A DNA stretch of 35,716 nt, taken from a virus. This document shows positions 10,701 to 18,749 of this stretch, piece by piece; within the stretch, counting starts at the first letter, position 1; each line of letters begins with the position of its first letter. The DNA is taken from positions 1-35,716 of IMG/VR virus record IMGVR_UViG_3300017758_000043; one strand, given 5' to 3'. Under the pieces are notes generated by a model. It was not told where the DNA came from. It searched no databases and saw only the letters and a program-made list of their open reading frames with translations. The position numbers and the translations under genes are program-made.

Positions 10701-13260
10701 TGTCTGTTCTACACTCGGATGTACTTGTCAATCCCCCTATATTATCTCCATCCCAAAAAGCTTTTAAACTAGAGTAGTCTTGACTAGCAACAACCTCGGT
10801 TTCCCATATACATTCTCTTAATTCACACGCATTTCCACCGCCTCCATTTCTTTTATTAATATAATTAATCTGAATTGTAGAGCCTTCAGGAATATCAAAA
10901 GGAATAAATGCAAATGTTGAAGGGTCAAGTGGGTCATATGTTGACACATCAAAATCAGGGTTTGGCAAAGAGCACACATTTAAACTCACTAGTGGACAGC
11001 TTCCTTTTGAGTTCGATGACTTGTTGTCCTCAATTACAGGATTTTCCCCTAAACTAGTTGCTATTTGATTTGTTGCAATTCTCATATAAGTTCCTCCCGG
11101 AACTATAGCTTCATTACCTGAAACATCCGCAGGTGGTGGTTGAATAAAGTCAGCTAATTTAGCGTCTTTATCTAGAACTGTTACCGTAGTACACCTTTGC
11201 TTTGGACCATTAGTATCTGCTTTAACTAAAAGCTTATCTCCTATTTCAATTTTTTGAGAGTTTTCACCATTAAGTAAAAACCAAGTTGACCCAAGAGAAG
11301 CGTCTCTAAAAAACAAGTTGCTATATATAATGTCATAGTTTTCTTTATCAGGTTTAATACAAAATTTATAATACTTCGCCCAAGCAGGAGGAAGCTGTGT
11401 TGTAGGTATTGTTACCTGTATAGAATTTTGGTTTGCTAGGTTTCCGCATGGAACATATTGTGTATTGTTCTCACTAACTAAAGCTGTTGTAGCTCTTGAG
11501 AATTCATCCATATAAATAATACCAACTTCATACCCCCTATTACTATGTAGGCTTGTGGCGTTTGAAATCTTAGTATACTCAGCTTCTGCCAAACTTATGG
11601 TTAAGTATTCATAAGCCACATTAGCAGGGTTTAATTGGTCAACATATTGTAGTGCGTTTATTTGTATTCCTAGTACATCAGGAGTAGTTGGTGAAACTAT
11701 AATATCAAAAGGTTGAATTATACCTGTAATACCACTTGCTTGTTTTTGATAATTAACATCAAGCAAAAGTTGAGCAGCACAATTAAGTTCATCTGTTAAT
11801 GATATTCCATCACATGCATCTAAAAAAACAGGCTCCAATAATTGTATGGCATCAATAAAATCTTGGTCTTGAGCCAATTCAAATATATTGTTGTAGTCTT
11901 GTTTTAATCTATATTGAAAATTTAACTGAATAGCATTATTTACTTCCGTTAGTTGGTCAAACGAAGCGTCCCAAGAGTCGTGTATTAAATCTAGTTCAAT
12001 ACTTATTCCTGCTCCCTGCACTAACTCCAATCCTGTATAGTCAACCTCTACAATAACATCAGTAATATTTCTATTAGTTCCTGATATTGTATATTGCCCT
12101 GCTGATTTTGTTGCCTCTAGTACTCTAAAATCAATAGCTTCACTAATAAGCTCTGTGTTATATTCTAGTTTTAATGGCTCTCCTGTATAGTCTATTAGGT
12201 CACGCCCTTCAAAATAATTACCATACATTAAACGATTACCCATTAAAGTTTGTGACTTAGCTTTTAGTGGTACGTTATCAAATAATCTTAAAACTTCTGT
12301 ATCGGCTAGCACAGTAAATATTTTACTGTTACTAAAAGTATATAAGGATTCTGTGTTGTCAGCTATACCAAGGTCAGCTTTATTAAGCTTCTCTATAACT
12401 TTAATAATATTTGTGCTTATATCTTTAAATAATAAATCTATTCCAACAACAAGTTCCCCTCCACTATTATATGTTATCTCACAAATATTCGTAGTATTTA
12501 GCATACCTTGATTATTAGCCTGAGCTGAACTATATTTAAAATTACCCGGAATAAATGAGGGTGGACTAAATGGGGATGTAGCAGAGTATTCATTATCTGC
12601 ATATCTATATCTATATCCAAATGATACGAATCTATTTTCTAAATAATTGTTTTGTCCTGCTCCTTTTTTAGGCTCAATCAAAGGAGATGTGTAGGGAGGT
12701 CTTTTGATTACAAGTATAGCCTCTGCTGAAAATTGGTCAACAAAAGTAGCGGAAGGGTTTTCATAATTTCTATTAACATTAATAAATCTAGGTGCATTAA
12801 AGTTGTCTGTAAAAAACAATAGTTCACCTACAAAGTCTACGCCTAATATTAAATTTTGTTTGTCAAAGTTTAATGTTGTATTAACGCCACCTCCATCATC
12901 TAAGCTTATTATGTGGTATGTTAGTATTTCGTTCTTGGTTTCGAATGAAACTACCATGTCACATTTACCTGTTGCTCCTAAAGCAAAAGAAGGGTCATGA
13001 ACAAACCAATACATTGTCTCTTGCTCACCTAAAGCAAATGCACCAATGCATCTTGCATCAGAAGAAAGCTCCACTCCATTATATGATAAAGTAGTTAAGG
13101 ATTCATTTCCTTTAGAGTTTTCTACCGCACCAATCTCTGAGGCTTCAGTTGAACCTAATCGCACATTAATAGCATCAATGTACTGACCATTAGGTAAGAG
13201 TCTTTCATCAAGACTCTTATTCATTTTACCTGCTACAAAATTTCTTTGTACGTTTGCCAT
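7768..13260 (-). CDS. Giant nozzle (tail tube protein B/muzzle-like) protein, 1830 aa
   Basis: The N-terminus (RNFVAGKMNKSLDERLLPNG, then AINVRLGSTEASEIGAVEN) is the signature I associate with crAss-like muzzle/stabilisation proteins and T7 gp12-type nozzles, a beta-propeller that extends the short tail. Further family-like stretches are LQEDKISYVLQGKNLLSD, a DAKRGAVLQL segment and FGMRSFFRDFF near the middle. The last ~300 residues hold at least two copies of a Cys-rich module of the form Y-x(n)-YVDC-x(n)-G-x(n)-C, each ending in CGC or CDC, which could be receptor-binding or stability modules. Length is well above the ~800-1000 residues of ordinary nozzles. It starts 1 nt after the ring protein gene and heads the tail-tip genes. 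Confidence 0.7.
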   Translation of the reverse strand: MANVQRNFVAGKMNKSLDERLLPNGQYIDAINVRLGSTEASEIGAVENSKGNESLTTLSYNGVELSSDARCIGAFALGEQETMYWFVHDPSFALGATGKCDMVVSFETKNEILTYHIISLDDGGGVNTTLNFDKQNLILGVDFVGELLFFTDNFNAPRFINVNRNYENPSATFVDQFSAEAILVIKRPPYTSPLIEPKKGAGQNNYLENRFVSFGYRYRYADNEYSATSPFSPPSFIPGNFKYSSAQANNQGMLNTTNICEITYNSGGELVVGIDLLFKDISTNIIKVIEKLNKADLGIADNTESLYTFSNSKIFTVLADTEVLRLFDNVPLKAKSQTLMGNRLMYGNYFEGRDLIDYTGEPLKLEYNTELISEAIDFRVLEATKSAGQYTISGTNRNITDVIVEVDYTGLELVQGAGISIELDLIHDSWDASFDQLTEVNNAIQLNFQYRLKQDYNNIFELAQDQDFIDAIQLLEPVFLDACDGISLTDELNCAAQLLLDVNYQKQASGITGIIQPFDIIVSPTTPDVLGIQINALQYVDQLNPANVAYEYLTISLAEAEYTKISNATSLHSNRGYEVGIIYMDEFSRATTALVSENNTQYVPCGNLANQNSIQVTIPTTQLPPAWAKYYKFCIKPDKENYDIIYSNLFFRDASLGSTWFLLNGENSQKIEIGDKLLVKADTNGPKQRCTTVTVLDKDAKLADFIQPPPADVSGNEAIVPGGTYMRIATNQIATSLGENPVIEDNKSSNSKGSCPLVSLNVCSLPNPDFDVSTYDPLDPSTFAFIPFDIPEGSTIQINYINKRNGGGGNACELRECIWETEVVASQDYSSLKAFWDGDNIGGLTSTSECRTDTNDTPSEFEYLPAVGTWQTLSFFGNDVIVPAIPCALGFNYIQFCDYVGPNDELSGKQVLAFSGTEGCGGLFAGRNRRSNLDVEIVIIRSDALIVFESEPQDALPDLWYESPTTFKIFSEECEIKLEVDAVEPSPIVFDYDVEGVTTSVTVNPGAGITTVYGDCNSAVVSPSTPPSSIANITIDYTTLSGAIHEGNVQSQTDAVPAIVDTEFFNCYTFGNGVESFKIEDSIVGKPLALGNRVTSTSAQDYKEAHRFADITYSGVFNDETNLNKLNEFNLGLLNFKPLEDSYGPITVLDGRETDILVLQEDKISYVLQGKNLLSDSTGGGAVTSVPEVLGTQIARIEDYGNSNNPESYAVWGADKFFTDAKRGAVLQLKGSSAQSEQLQVVSEFGMRSFFRDFFIKDFDTFKLGGYDPYMNEYVLTNSDLGIPQPPQEINCGISRTISLDGNSEQFIYQLGNLVGLVTVTFFVTNYSGTPIPYTGTYNGAVVLSGNITSDGLVSITFDKNLVSEEELIINFGAYGSSSSTLVEITVNCPDAPTITVIQVAITSNNEEGQFVHNEYRWLDGTFTSALQSEQIEFNGGTGLIVSQYTSTSAPQGGNLIPANGATVRIISNKISALGDDFIFNPALNKFRYHRSSTLYTNTPAQIQALLNVATISTPISGAAPTYQSNFPMPNTSDEFLYLIWDYREPTPIELCFSDVSCAEACCECDPDPEPTDNLLVELCYDSLSTTTSPLTEIIPPTSGVTVGSFVNLTANPNCTYVVTAVTQASVTDTVSNIQGTKTDCDQVCDQYEFAANGLSSGTYSYVDCLGAVQSGTVPAGQSIQVCANSISTLTNITATHLCGCSLNLIVERCQEPNTGTPDTQIISFDGENIGQLVSLTGGAFIGCKYEVIATTLDPVTASKESNESGQCCNAYFVENITATTKLFSYVDCFNIAQSFNITAGGVQIVCLQDFTQEPLNFSVTFQTCDCTPT

Positions 13261-13261
13261 T

Positions 13262-14182
13262 CTATTTTATCCACTTATCTTTACCCCTCATATTCATTAA
13301 TAGTCTGCCGGGATGAATATTACTAATTCTAATTTTTGCGTTTCTTAATAAGGCTTGTTTGTTCTTTCTCACCCTATTAACAACGTACTCTTGGACACCT
13401 AACTTTGAACTTAGAATAGCGTATTCAATATATGCATAAATGTATTCTTCAAATAATTTATTAACACTAACTAAAGAGTTGTCTCCATTTTCCATTCCAT
13501 CAGAAACATATTCTAAGATACATTTTTCGTTAGACATTTCTGAGCTAAAATTTATAACCCCCCCTTTTTTATTTATAGAAAAAGTAGGATTAGCATTTGC
13601 AGTCTCTGTGTTTAAGCCATACCTTGCACCTATACCATAGTCAAAATACCAACACCCCTCGTAACACCATCCTTCTTCTCCGTTGAATATACTATTTTTA
13701 TTTAGATAAATACTTTTTAATCCTCCCGTTATTCTTTCAAAATCTAAATCAGAATATTGTGGTTTTAAAACATTTCCATCTACGTCAAATAATATACGAC
13801 AATCATTATCTTGTAAGTATGCGTCACTCCAATTTGTTTGAATGTTTTCAGTAAGAGGATAAAGTAATCCATTTTTAAAAACAGATATCCTTACCCAATT
13901 TACATAGTCAGAAGGTAATACAAATCTTAAACTATTACATACATCTAGTTCTAATATTTTTATTTCTTTAAAGGCATCATAATTTAATTCTTGAATACCT
14001 CTCTTTGCGTGAAACAGTATCTTAAATCTTTGCTCATTGTTTACCAAGGAATGATTTCCTGAGTACATCAATAAGAAGTTAGTTACAATATCTTCTAAGC
14101 TTACATATTGATATGACCCCCAATTAGCATCTTCAGGTGGGTTGCCTCCGTTCTCGTAATATTGATATGGTGTTATATACAT
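13262..14182 (-). CDS. Head-tail connector (ring/adaptor) protein, 306 aa
   Basis: The segment FKILFHAKRGIQELNYDAFK, then LELDVCNSLRFVLPSDYVNW and VRISVFKNG, closely resembles the ring proteins that sit under the portal in crAss-like phages (pattern AKRxxQExNYD ... LPxDYVNxVKIS). Such adaptors join the portal to the nozzle. The gene sits between the second ring candidate and the giant nozzle gene, the expected place for a connector. Spacing is 6 nt to the upstream gene and 1 nt to the downstream one. The C-terminus is basic and helical (RVRKNKQALLRNAKIRIS). Family assignment is from memory, with good context support. Confidence 0.65.
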   Translation of the reverse strand: MYITPYQYYENGGNPPEDANWGSYQYVSLEDIVTNFLLMYSGNHSLVNNEQRFKILFHAKRGIQELNYDAFKEIKILELDVCNSLRFVLPSDYVNWVRISVFKNGLLYPLTENIQTNWSDAYLQDNDCRILFDVDGNVLKPQYSDLDFERITGGLKSIYLNKNSIFNGEEGWCYEGCWYFDYGIGARYGLNTETANANPTFSINKKGGVINFSSEMSNEKCILEYVSDGMENGDNSLVSVNKLFEEYIYAYIEYAILSSKLGVQEYVVNRVRKNKQALLRNAKIRISNIHPGRLLMNMRGKDKWIK

Positions 14183-14188
14183 AAACTA

Positions 14189-15151
14189 TTATTTTTCATT
14201 GTTGTCTTCATACTGCTCATTTGCTTGTGCAAATTGTACCGCAGCTATTTCTCTTATTGACATGCCTGCGTATTGTAGTATCTTCATTACCACAGTTGGT
14301 TCGTCATCTAATGGTATCTCAAGGTCTTGATAAGATGGGTTGGACTGATTAAATACAGGCTCGCCTCCCGACAAAGAAGTGTATGTCCATTGAGGGTCAA
14401 AGGGATATCTTATATACTGACAAATAACTTGTCCCGGATTGTTAATCGTAGGAGGGAATATATCGCTAGATAAATTCTCTGTTGTGTATGCAGGGTATCC
14501 TAGACTTGGTGAAGTTAAGATAGAATTATTTAATAAAGTTATCTTACTGTGTGTAACCTTTTCTATTTCTTTGTACTTGTACTGCTGATATATAGTATAA
14601 TCTAAAGGTTGTGTATTAACTACACTAGGAGATATCCTCAAACTTGTCGCACTTATTACATCAATTATAGAAAGGTTGTATGTTATACCACCCACTACTA
14701 TTCCTACTATGTCTCCAACTTTTACCCCTCTTGAAATAAAATCTGCTCCTGCATCTATTATTTCATTAACACCAAAACCAAAGCCTGTCGTGGTTCCATT
14801 TGCTAGAATCACATCATTAACAAGCATCTTATTAATTAAAAAATAATCGTTATTGGTAGTCAATAAAGATGGCAATAAATAATTATTAGTGCTTGGAGTA
14901 CTTTGAGCTAAAGGTAGTGTTACTGAAAATGTATTGATTACCTCCTCATATCCTTTTGTGATGTCAGCGTATCCTGTACCTGACATTCTCTTATTTTCTT
15001 TGTTTAGCTGATAGTTGTATTGATAAAAATAATCTTCAAATATATCTAGCTGTGCTTGCTTTGCAAACAGATTAAAATCTTGTGGAGATATGTATCCGTA
15101 ATTATTTTTATTAAGAATAGCTAATACCGTATTTCGTACCGAGTTTATCAT
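14189..15151 (-). CDS. Second head-tail ring/gatekeeper candidate, 320 aa
   Basis: The N-terminus reads SVRNTVLAILNKNNYGYISP, then DFNLFAKQAQLDIFEDYFYQ and YNYQLNKENKRMSGTGY, a helical start I recall in connector-type proteins of flavobacterial podoviruses, always between the capsid and nozzle genes. A beta-rich middle follows (about 90-230), then a helical C-terminus (VVMKILQYAGMSIREIAAVQ) that could contact the portal. The leader carries its own -7 box (15169-15176) directly after a terminator, so this gene can begin a separate transcript. The next gene starts 6 nt downstream. The role is inferred from place and family recall. Confidence 0.6.
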   Translation of the reverse strand: MINSVRNTVLAILNKNNYGYISPQDFNLFAKQAQLDIFEDYFYQYNYQLNKENKRMSGTGYADITKGYEEVINTFSVTLPLAQSTPSTNNYLLPSLLTTNNDYFLINKMLVNDVILANGTTTGFGFGVNEIIDAGADFISRGVKVGDIVGIVVGGITYNLSIIDVISATSLRISPSVVNTQPLDYTIYQQYKYKEIEKVTHSKITLLNNSILTSPSLGYPAYTTENLSSDIFPPTINNPGQVICQYIRYPFDPQWTYTSLSGGEPVFNQSNPSYQDLEIPLDDEPTVVMKILQYAGMSIREIAAVQFAQANEQYEDNNEK

Positions 15152-15168
15152 TAATAAATTATTTTACA

Positions 15169-15176
15169 CAAAGATA
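15169..15176 (-). promoter_or_regulatory. -7 promoter element TATCTTTG
   Basis: Exact match to the Bacteroidota primary-sigma -7 consensus TAnnTTTG, 17 nt upstream of the 320-residue ring gene. It follows the U-tract of the terminator at 15180-15213 within a few bases, so the terminator stem occupies the place of the -33 region. No convincing -33 TTG is visible. Confidence 0.55.
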
Positions 15177-15179
15177 AAC

Positions 15180-15213
15180 AAAAAAAAAAGACCCCTTTGT
15201 TTTAAAGAGGTCT
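15180..15213 (-). terminator. Rho-independent terminator after the 248-aa gene
   Basis: On the minus strand a 10-bp stem (AGACCTCTTT with AAAGGGGTCT, one U-G wobble) encloses a 5-nt loop and is followed by about ten U. The wobble pairs only in minus-strand RNA, which fixes the orientation. It ends the transcript of the 248-residue gene. Confidence 0.85.
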
Positions 15214-15237
15214 CCTATAATTAATGATTATAATAAT

Positions 15238-15984
15238 CTAACTCAATTGTTTTTCTAAATATTCAAGTTTCTCAACTCCTTCATCAGATTGAAAGTAAGA
15301 AGAAATGACGTGCATTGGGTCTTCACCAAACGGTATTGTCAATAATCTTTTTTTGTTTGAAGGTAGATTAAAGTATACATCTTTATTTTTATTTCTGTAC
15401 GCTAATAATCTTTCATCAAAACATTTTTGAATTGTAGAATGTAATTTTAAAGAAGGGTCATCTAAAGCTTGTAGAAATTCTGCAGGATAGTTTCTTGCAT
15501 AAACCAACATATCTCTTTTTAACTCAGCAGTAGACATCTTTGTAACATCTCCTCTAAGAATAACTCTACCTAAAGATTCCATTTGGTCAACGTTTAATTG
15601 TTTTGCTGCAATTAATGCGTCCACTTCTACATTCATTAACTCTACTTCCTTAGCTGCATCTTTTGCAGTATCTACCTCTTCAAATTTTACACCATTTAAA
15701 GGATGATATGCTAAGAATTTTTGTAAAGCTTGGTTTTGTTTTGGAACTCTAAGTAATCCTGACTCAAATATAACAGGAGTAACAATTGAGTTACCATCTT
15801 GCTCATCTTTAAAAGGACTCATCTGATTTGTTGCGTATCTAATTTCTCTGTTCTGACCTGTTTCTTCATCGAAGTAAAGTAATGGTCTACGCTTTGAACT
15901 CTTGGAAGGAAGCATGAAACTTAATGGAGCCATGCCTCTAGTCAAACGATATACTCGTGACTTAATTTCTGTTTTTGTTTTCAT
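15238..15984 (-). CDS. Conserved phage structural-module protein (248 aa)
   Basis: I recognise the arrangement GMAPLSFMLPSKSSKRRPLL, then YATNQMSPFKDEQDGNSI, a central EVELMNVEVDALIAAK helix, and YFNLPSNKKRLLTIPFGEDP near the C-terminus as a family that recurs directly downstream of the capsid gene in marine Bacteroidota podoviruses. Its biochemical role is not known to me. The gene is flanked on both sides by strong terminators (16010-16047 and 15180-15213), so it is a one-gene unit. The leader lacks a clear TAnnTTTG box but has the ATTTGATTTAA element. A virion or head-completion role is likely from position only. Confidence 0.6.
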   Translation of the reverse strand: MKTKTEIKSRVYRLTRGMAPLSFMLPSKSSKRRPLLYFDEETGQNREIRYATNQMSPFKDEQDGNSIVTPVIFESGLLRVPKQNQALQKFLAYHPLNGVKFEEVDTAKDAAKEVELMNVEVDALIAAKQLNVDQMESLGRVILRGDVTKMSTAELKRDMLVYARNYPAEFLQALDDPSLKLHSTIQKCFDERLLAYRNKNKDVYFNLPSNKKRLLTIPFGEDPMHVISSYFQSDEGVEKLEYLEKQLS

Positions 15985-16009
15985 TATAATAAAAATTTAA
16001 TTTGATTTA

Positions 16010-16047
16010 AAAAAAAATAATTACCCTCGCCATTATGACGAGGGTAA
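16010..16047 (-). terminator. Rho-independent terminator after the capsid gene
   Basis: On the minus strand, TTACCCTCG pairs perfectly with CGAGGGTAA across a 9-nt inner segment that can extend the stem by a few pairs. The U-rich run at 16018-16010 follows. It begins 17 nt after the major capsid stop codon, so it probably sets the drop in expression after the capsid gene. Confidence 0.85.
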
Positions 16048-16063
16048 ATATTACTACCTATTA

Positions 16064-17545
16064 CTACTCTTCGAATAATACAAAGTTGTTTGCACCCATA
16101 ACACAAACACATCTTTCTGATAAGAAGTTTACTCTCATCTCATCAATGTCTGTGGTTGCTGCTCCACCTGCTGAACCTGTAATCCAAGTCTTGTAACGTC
16201 TGTCTTCAGTTTCTGAAGCTCTGTAACGTACATGAAGGAAAGGACGCTTAGCGTTTTTACCAAGTACTTGGTCATAAACACTTGTTGAACCTGCCGGTAC
16301 TAATAAACCTGTGATAGCACCTGAACCTGCAACAACAGGGTTGGTTGTTAAACCACCACGCATTGTTGGGTCGTTTAGGTACTTCCAATCAGACTTGTAG
16401 AAATCGTAACCTCTACGGAATCCTGTGAATCCTAAGTTCAAAGCCATTTCTTCATCGTTATCAAATAGTCCGTAAGACGTACCACCTGCTCCGTAAGAAT
16501 TTTGAGCCGCTAACATGTCATCAATATCGAATCCAAATTGTCTGTTAACAAAGATTACGTTCTCTTCAATAGAACCTTGCTTGTCTAGTCTGTCAATTAC
16601 TGCATCAAAGTCAGCTAAAGCGTCAGGGTTTCCACCGCCCCATAAGTTACCTCTTGTTCCTACAGCGTGGAATACACCTTCTGAACCAATGTAACCTGCA
16701 GCTGTTGCTCCTGAAGCTGCCTCTGCAGGTACTGCTTCAATCATTGCTGTCTCTAAGTAATCATCAAAACGTAAACGAGTTTCGTGCTCAGACTTTAGGT
16801 ACCATAAGTAACCTGAAGCACCATCTTCTGTTGTAATTTCAATCCATCCTATCTGAGCCATATCAGAACCATTTACTAGATATGTATCTTTTAAGATAAT
16901 TGGATTGTTTTCAAAGATGTAGTCATCAGATTCTAATGAACCATCCATTCCTGCTGTTCCTTTTTGGAACTCAGAACCATAGATAAATACAGTTACATCA
17001 CCGTTACCAACTCCTGTTCCTGCTGTTACTAAACCTGCAGCCTCATAGAAAGCTACAGAGAATTGTAAGATGTTACCACCAACAGCTACTGCTGTGATAA
17101 TACCTTTGTTCTCACCTGTACCACCATTCTGATTAATCACAACAGTTTGACCAACTCTAAGAGCCGGTGCACCTTGTGCGTCAAAAGGATTGCTTCCTGT
17201 GATTACAGTACCTACAGGGTTTGCACCTATAGCTGTATCATTGATTTGGAATGTTGCTACGTTAGCACCTGCTGCTGCTGCTGTTCCAACATCTGTATAT
17301 TTAATATGTAATCTTCCTTGTTCTGCCCATTTGATAAGGTCAGAATTAGAAGGCATCTCAGCTCCTACCATTCTTAAGAATGAGCTAAGGGTTCTGTTTC
17401 CATAACGTTCAAATTCTTTTTCGTATGTATCAGGAAGATACTGATTTAAGAAATCAAAGTTAGTAATGTAATTCGACTCCAATGGAACCTTCTGAGCACT
17501 AGGCTGTAAAGAAAATCCCGGAGTTGCGTTTAAAGCTCCTGCCAT
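16064..17545 (-). CDS. Major capsid protein
   Basis: 493 residues. The N-terminal region (YLPDTYEKEFERYGNRTLSS, then FLRMVGAEMPSNSDLIKWAE) has the look of the capsid N-arm I recall from marine flavobacterial podoviruses. A Gly/Ala/Val-rich beta region follows (about 85-200), then helical and loop segments (YLWYLKSEHETRLRFDDYLE) and a C-terminal MRVNFLSERCVCVMGANNF, consistent with an HK97-type fold. Supporting context: it lies directly after the scaffold candidate and portal, is of typical length, and is followed by a strong terminator, as expected for a very highly expressed gene. No sequence search was possible. Confidence 0.75.
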   Translation of the reverse strand: MAGALNATPGFSLQPSAQKVPLESNYITNFDFLNQYLPDTYEKEFERYGNRTLSSFLRMVGAEMPSNSDLIKWAEQGRLHIKYTDVGTAAAAGANVATFQINDTAIGANPVGTVITGSNPFDAQGAPALRVGQTVVINQNGGTGENKGIITAVAVGGNILQFSVAFYEAAGLVTAGTGVGNGDVTVFIYGSEFQKGTAGMDGSLESDDYIFENNPIILKDTYLVNGSDMAQIGWIEITTEDGASGYLWYLKSEHETRLRFDDYLETAMIEAVPAEAASGATAAGYIGSEGVFHAVGTRGNLWGGGNPDALADFDAVIDRLDKQGSIEENVIFVNRQFGFDIDDMLAAQNSYGAGGTSYGLFDNDEEMALNLGFTGFRRGYDFYKSDWKYLNDPTMRGGLTTNPVVAGSGAITGLLVPAGSTSVYDQVLGKNAKRPFLHVRYRASETEDRRYKTWITGSAGGAATTDIDEMRVNFLSERCVCVMGANNFVLFEE

Positions 17546-17567
17546 TTTTTTAATTTTTAATTGTTAA

Positions 17568-18698
17568 TTATTTTTTATTGCTTCTAATTTTAAGCCCCCT
17601 CCCATCACTTGGGTTGATTGCTCTAATTGTCATACCATCCTTCTTTGTAACTTGAGGTGCATCCCTCGTAGACATATTAACATTTTTCATTTTCTTTGTT
17701 ACATCTGTCGTTCCATCAGCTTGACCTTGTTCGTAAAAGAACTTAGCAAACCTTTCAGGATTTTGAGCAATCGAAACTGCTCTGTGGTATCCTTCTGCGT
17801 CAGACACTAAACCTGTTTCTTCATCAATAAACCTTTTAAATAAGTTTGATGAATCAGAATTCAAGCGTTTAATCTCATCCACATTCTTTGTAGGCAAAAA
17901 AGTTACTGTCTTATCTTCCCCAACTTTAAAGTCAAAACCTTTGAACTCATTGTGGAAAACTTCTTCGGTTTTATTTAAGAACCAATCTCTTTTTCTTTTT
18001 GCTTCTTCATCGAATGTATTAGCATCCTTCACATATGTATTGTAAGCTTCGAGTTGTTCCTTTTGCTCCTGAGAAAAAGTTGCCGTACTTGACTCAAGTG
18101 GCTCTTTGTACATCTCTTTTTGCGAATTGAAAAACTTTTTGGCTTTACCAATCTCTTTTTTAAAAGCTACTTTCTTTTTCTTAATTACATTTTCCTCATC
18201 AAGGTCTGCATCATAACTAAAGTCATCCATCATATAATCAATGTCTTCAGCATCTAATGCATCTTCTGTTGCGGAATAGTATTCTCTAAGAAGTTGCTTT
18301 TCGTCCATAGCTCCAAAGTCTCTATTCAACTTTGAATAGTCTTCGAAACTACGTCCTGTTTTTTTTCTGTACTCTAAATACGCTGCAACGTCTTCAGGTA
18401 TTTGTTCGTTTGCTTCTTTAGCGGCAAACAAATCATCAACTGATGCAACATCTTTATTGTATCTATTCTTAATAAATGAAAGAACGTCCTCCTCTTTTAA
18501 CTCTGAAGTTTGAGCGGCACTCTCTTGAGTAGCTTCTGCAGGCTGTGTAACTTGATTAGCTTCCTCTTGCGAAACTACAGGTGTTTCAATCTGCTCAGCT
18601 GTCTCTGTGTTGTTAGCAGCCTTATCTAAAACTGCCTCTTCTTTTTGAGCCATAGATTTTTCATCTATAGACCCAAGGTCTTTTACTTTAATTTCCAT
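17568..18698 (-). CDS. Scaffolding protein candidate (376 aa)
   Basis: Highly charged and predicted helical. The first ~95 residues are Glu/Gln/Thr-rich and low in complexity (AEQIETPVVSQEEANQVTQP), followed by an acidic central part (DAEDIDYMMDDFSYDADLDE), coiled-coil stretches, and a basic C-terminal tail (ending GRGLKIRSNKK). Acidic, coiled and with a basic end that can bind capsid protein is the classic profile of a scaffold. The position between portal and major capsid protein is also classic. The leader carries a TAACTTTG promoter box at 18715-18722. No protease motif is seen. Assignment is by composition and synteny. Confidence 0.65.
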   Translation of the reverse strand: MEIKVKDLGSIDEKSMAQKEEAVLDKAANNTETAEQIETPVVSQEEANQVTQPAEATQESAAQTSELKEEDVLSFIKNRYNKDVASVDDLFAAKEANEQIPEDVAAYLEYRKKTGRSFEDYSKLNRDFGAMDEKQLLREYYSATEDALDAEDIDYMMDDFSYDADLDEENVIKKKKVAFKKEIGKAKKFFNSQKEMYKEPLESSTATFSQEQKEQLEAYNTYVKDANTFDEEAKRKRDWFLNKTEEVFHNEFKGFDFKVGEDKTVTFLPTKNVDEIKRLNSDSSNLFKRFIDEETGLVSDAEGYHRAVSIAQNPERFAKFFYEQGQADGTTDVTKKMKNVNMSTRDAPQVTKKDGMTIRAINPSDGRGLKIRSNKK

Positions 18699-18714
18699 TT
18701 GATTTAATTTTTAA

Positions 18715-18722
18715 CAAAGTTA
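18715..18722 (-). promoter_or_regulatory. -7 promoter element TAACTTTG before scaffold-capsid unit
   Basis: Matches TAnnTTTG, 16 nt upstream of the scaffold ATG at 18698. A TTTG at 18739-18742 lies 16 bp upstream, close to but slightly shorter than the usual -33 spacing. It is placed to drive the scaffold and capsid genes. Confidence 0.55.
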
Positions 18723-18749
18723 ATAAATATTTTTCGTTCAAATTATTTA

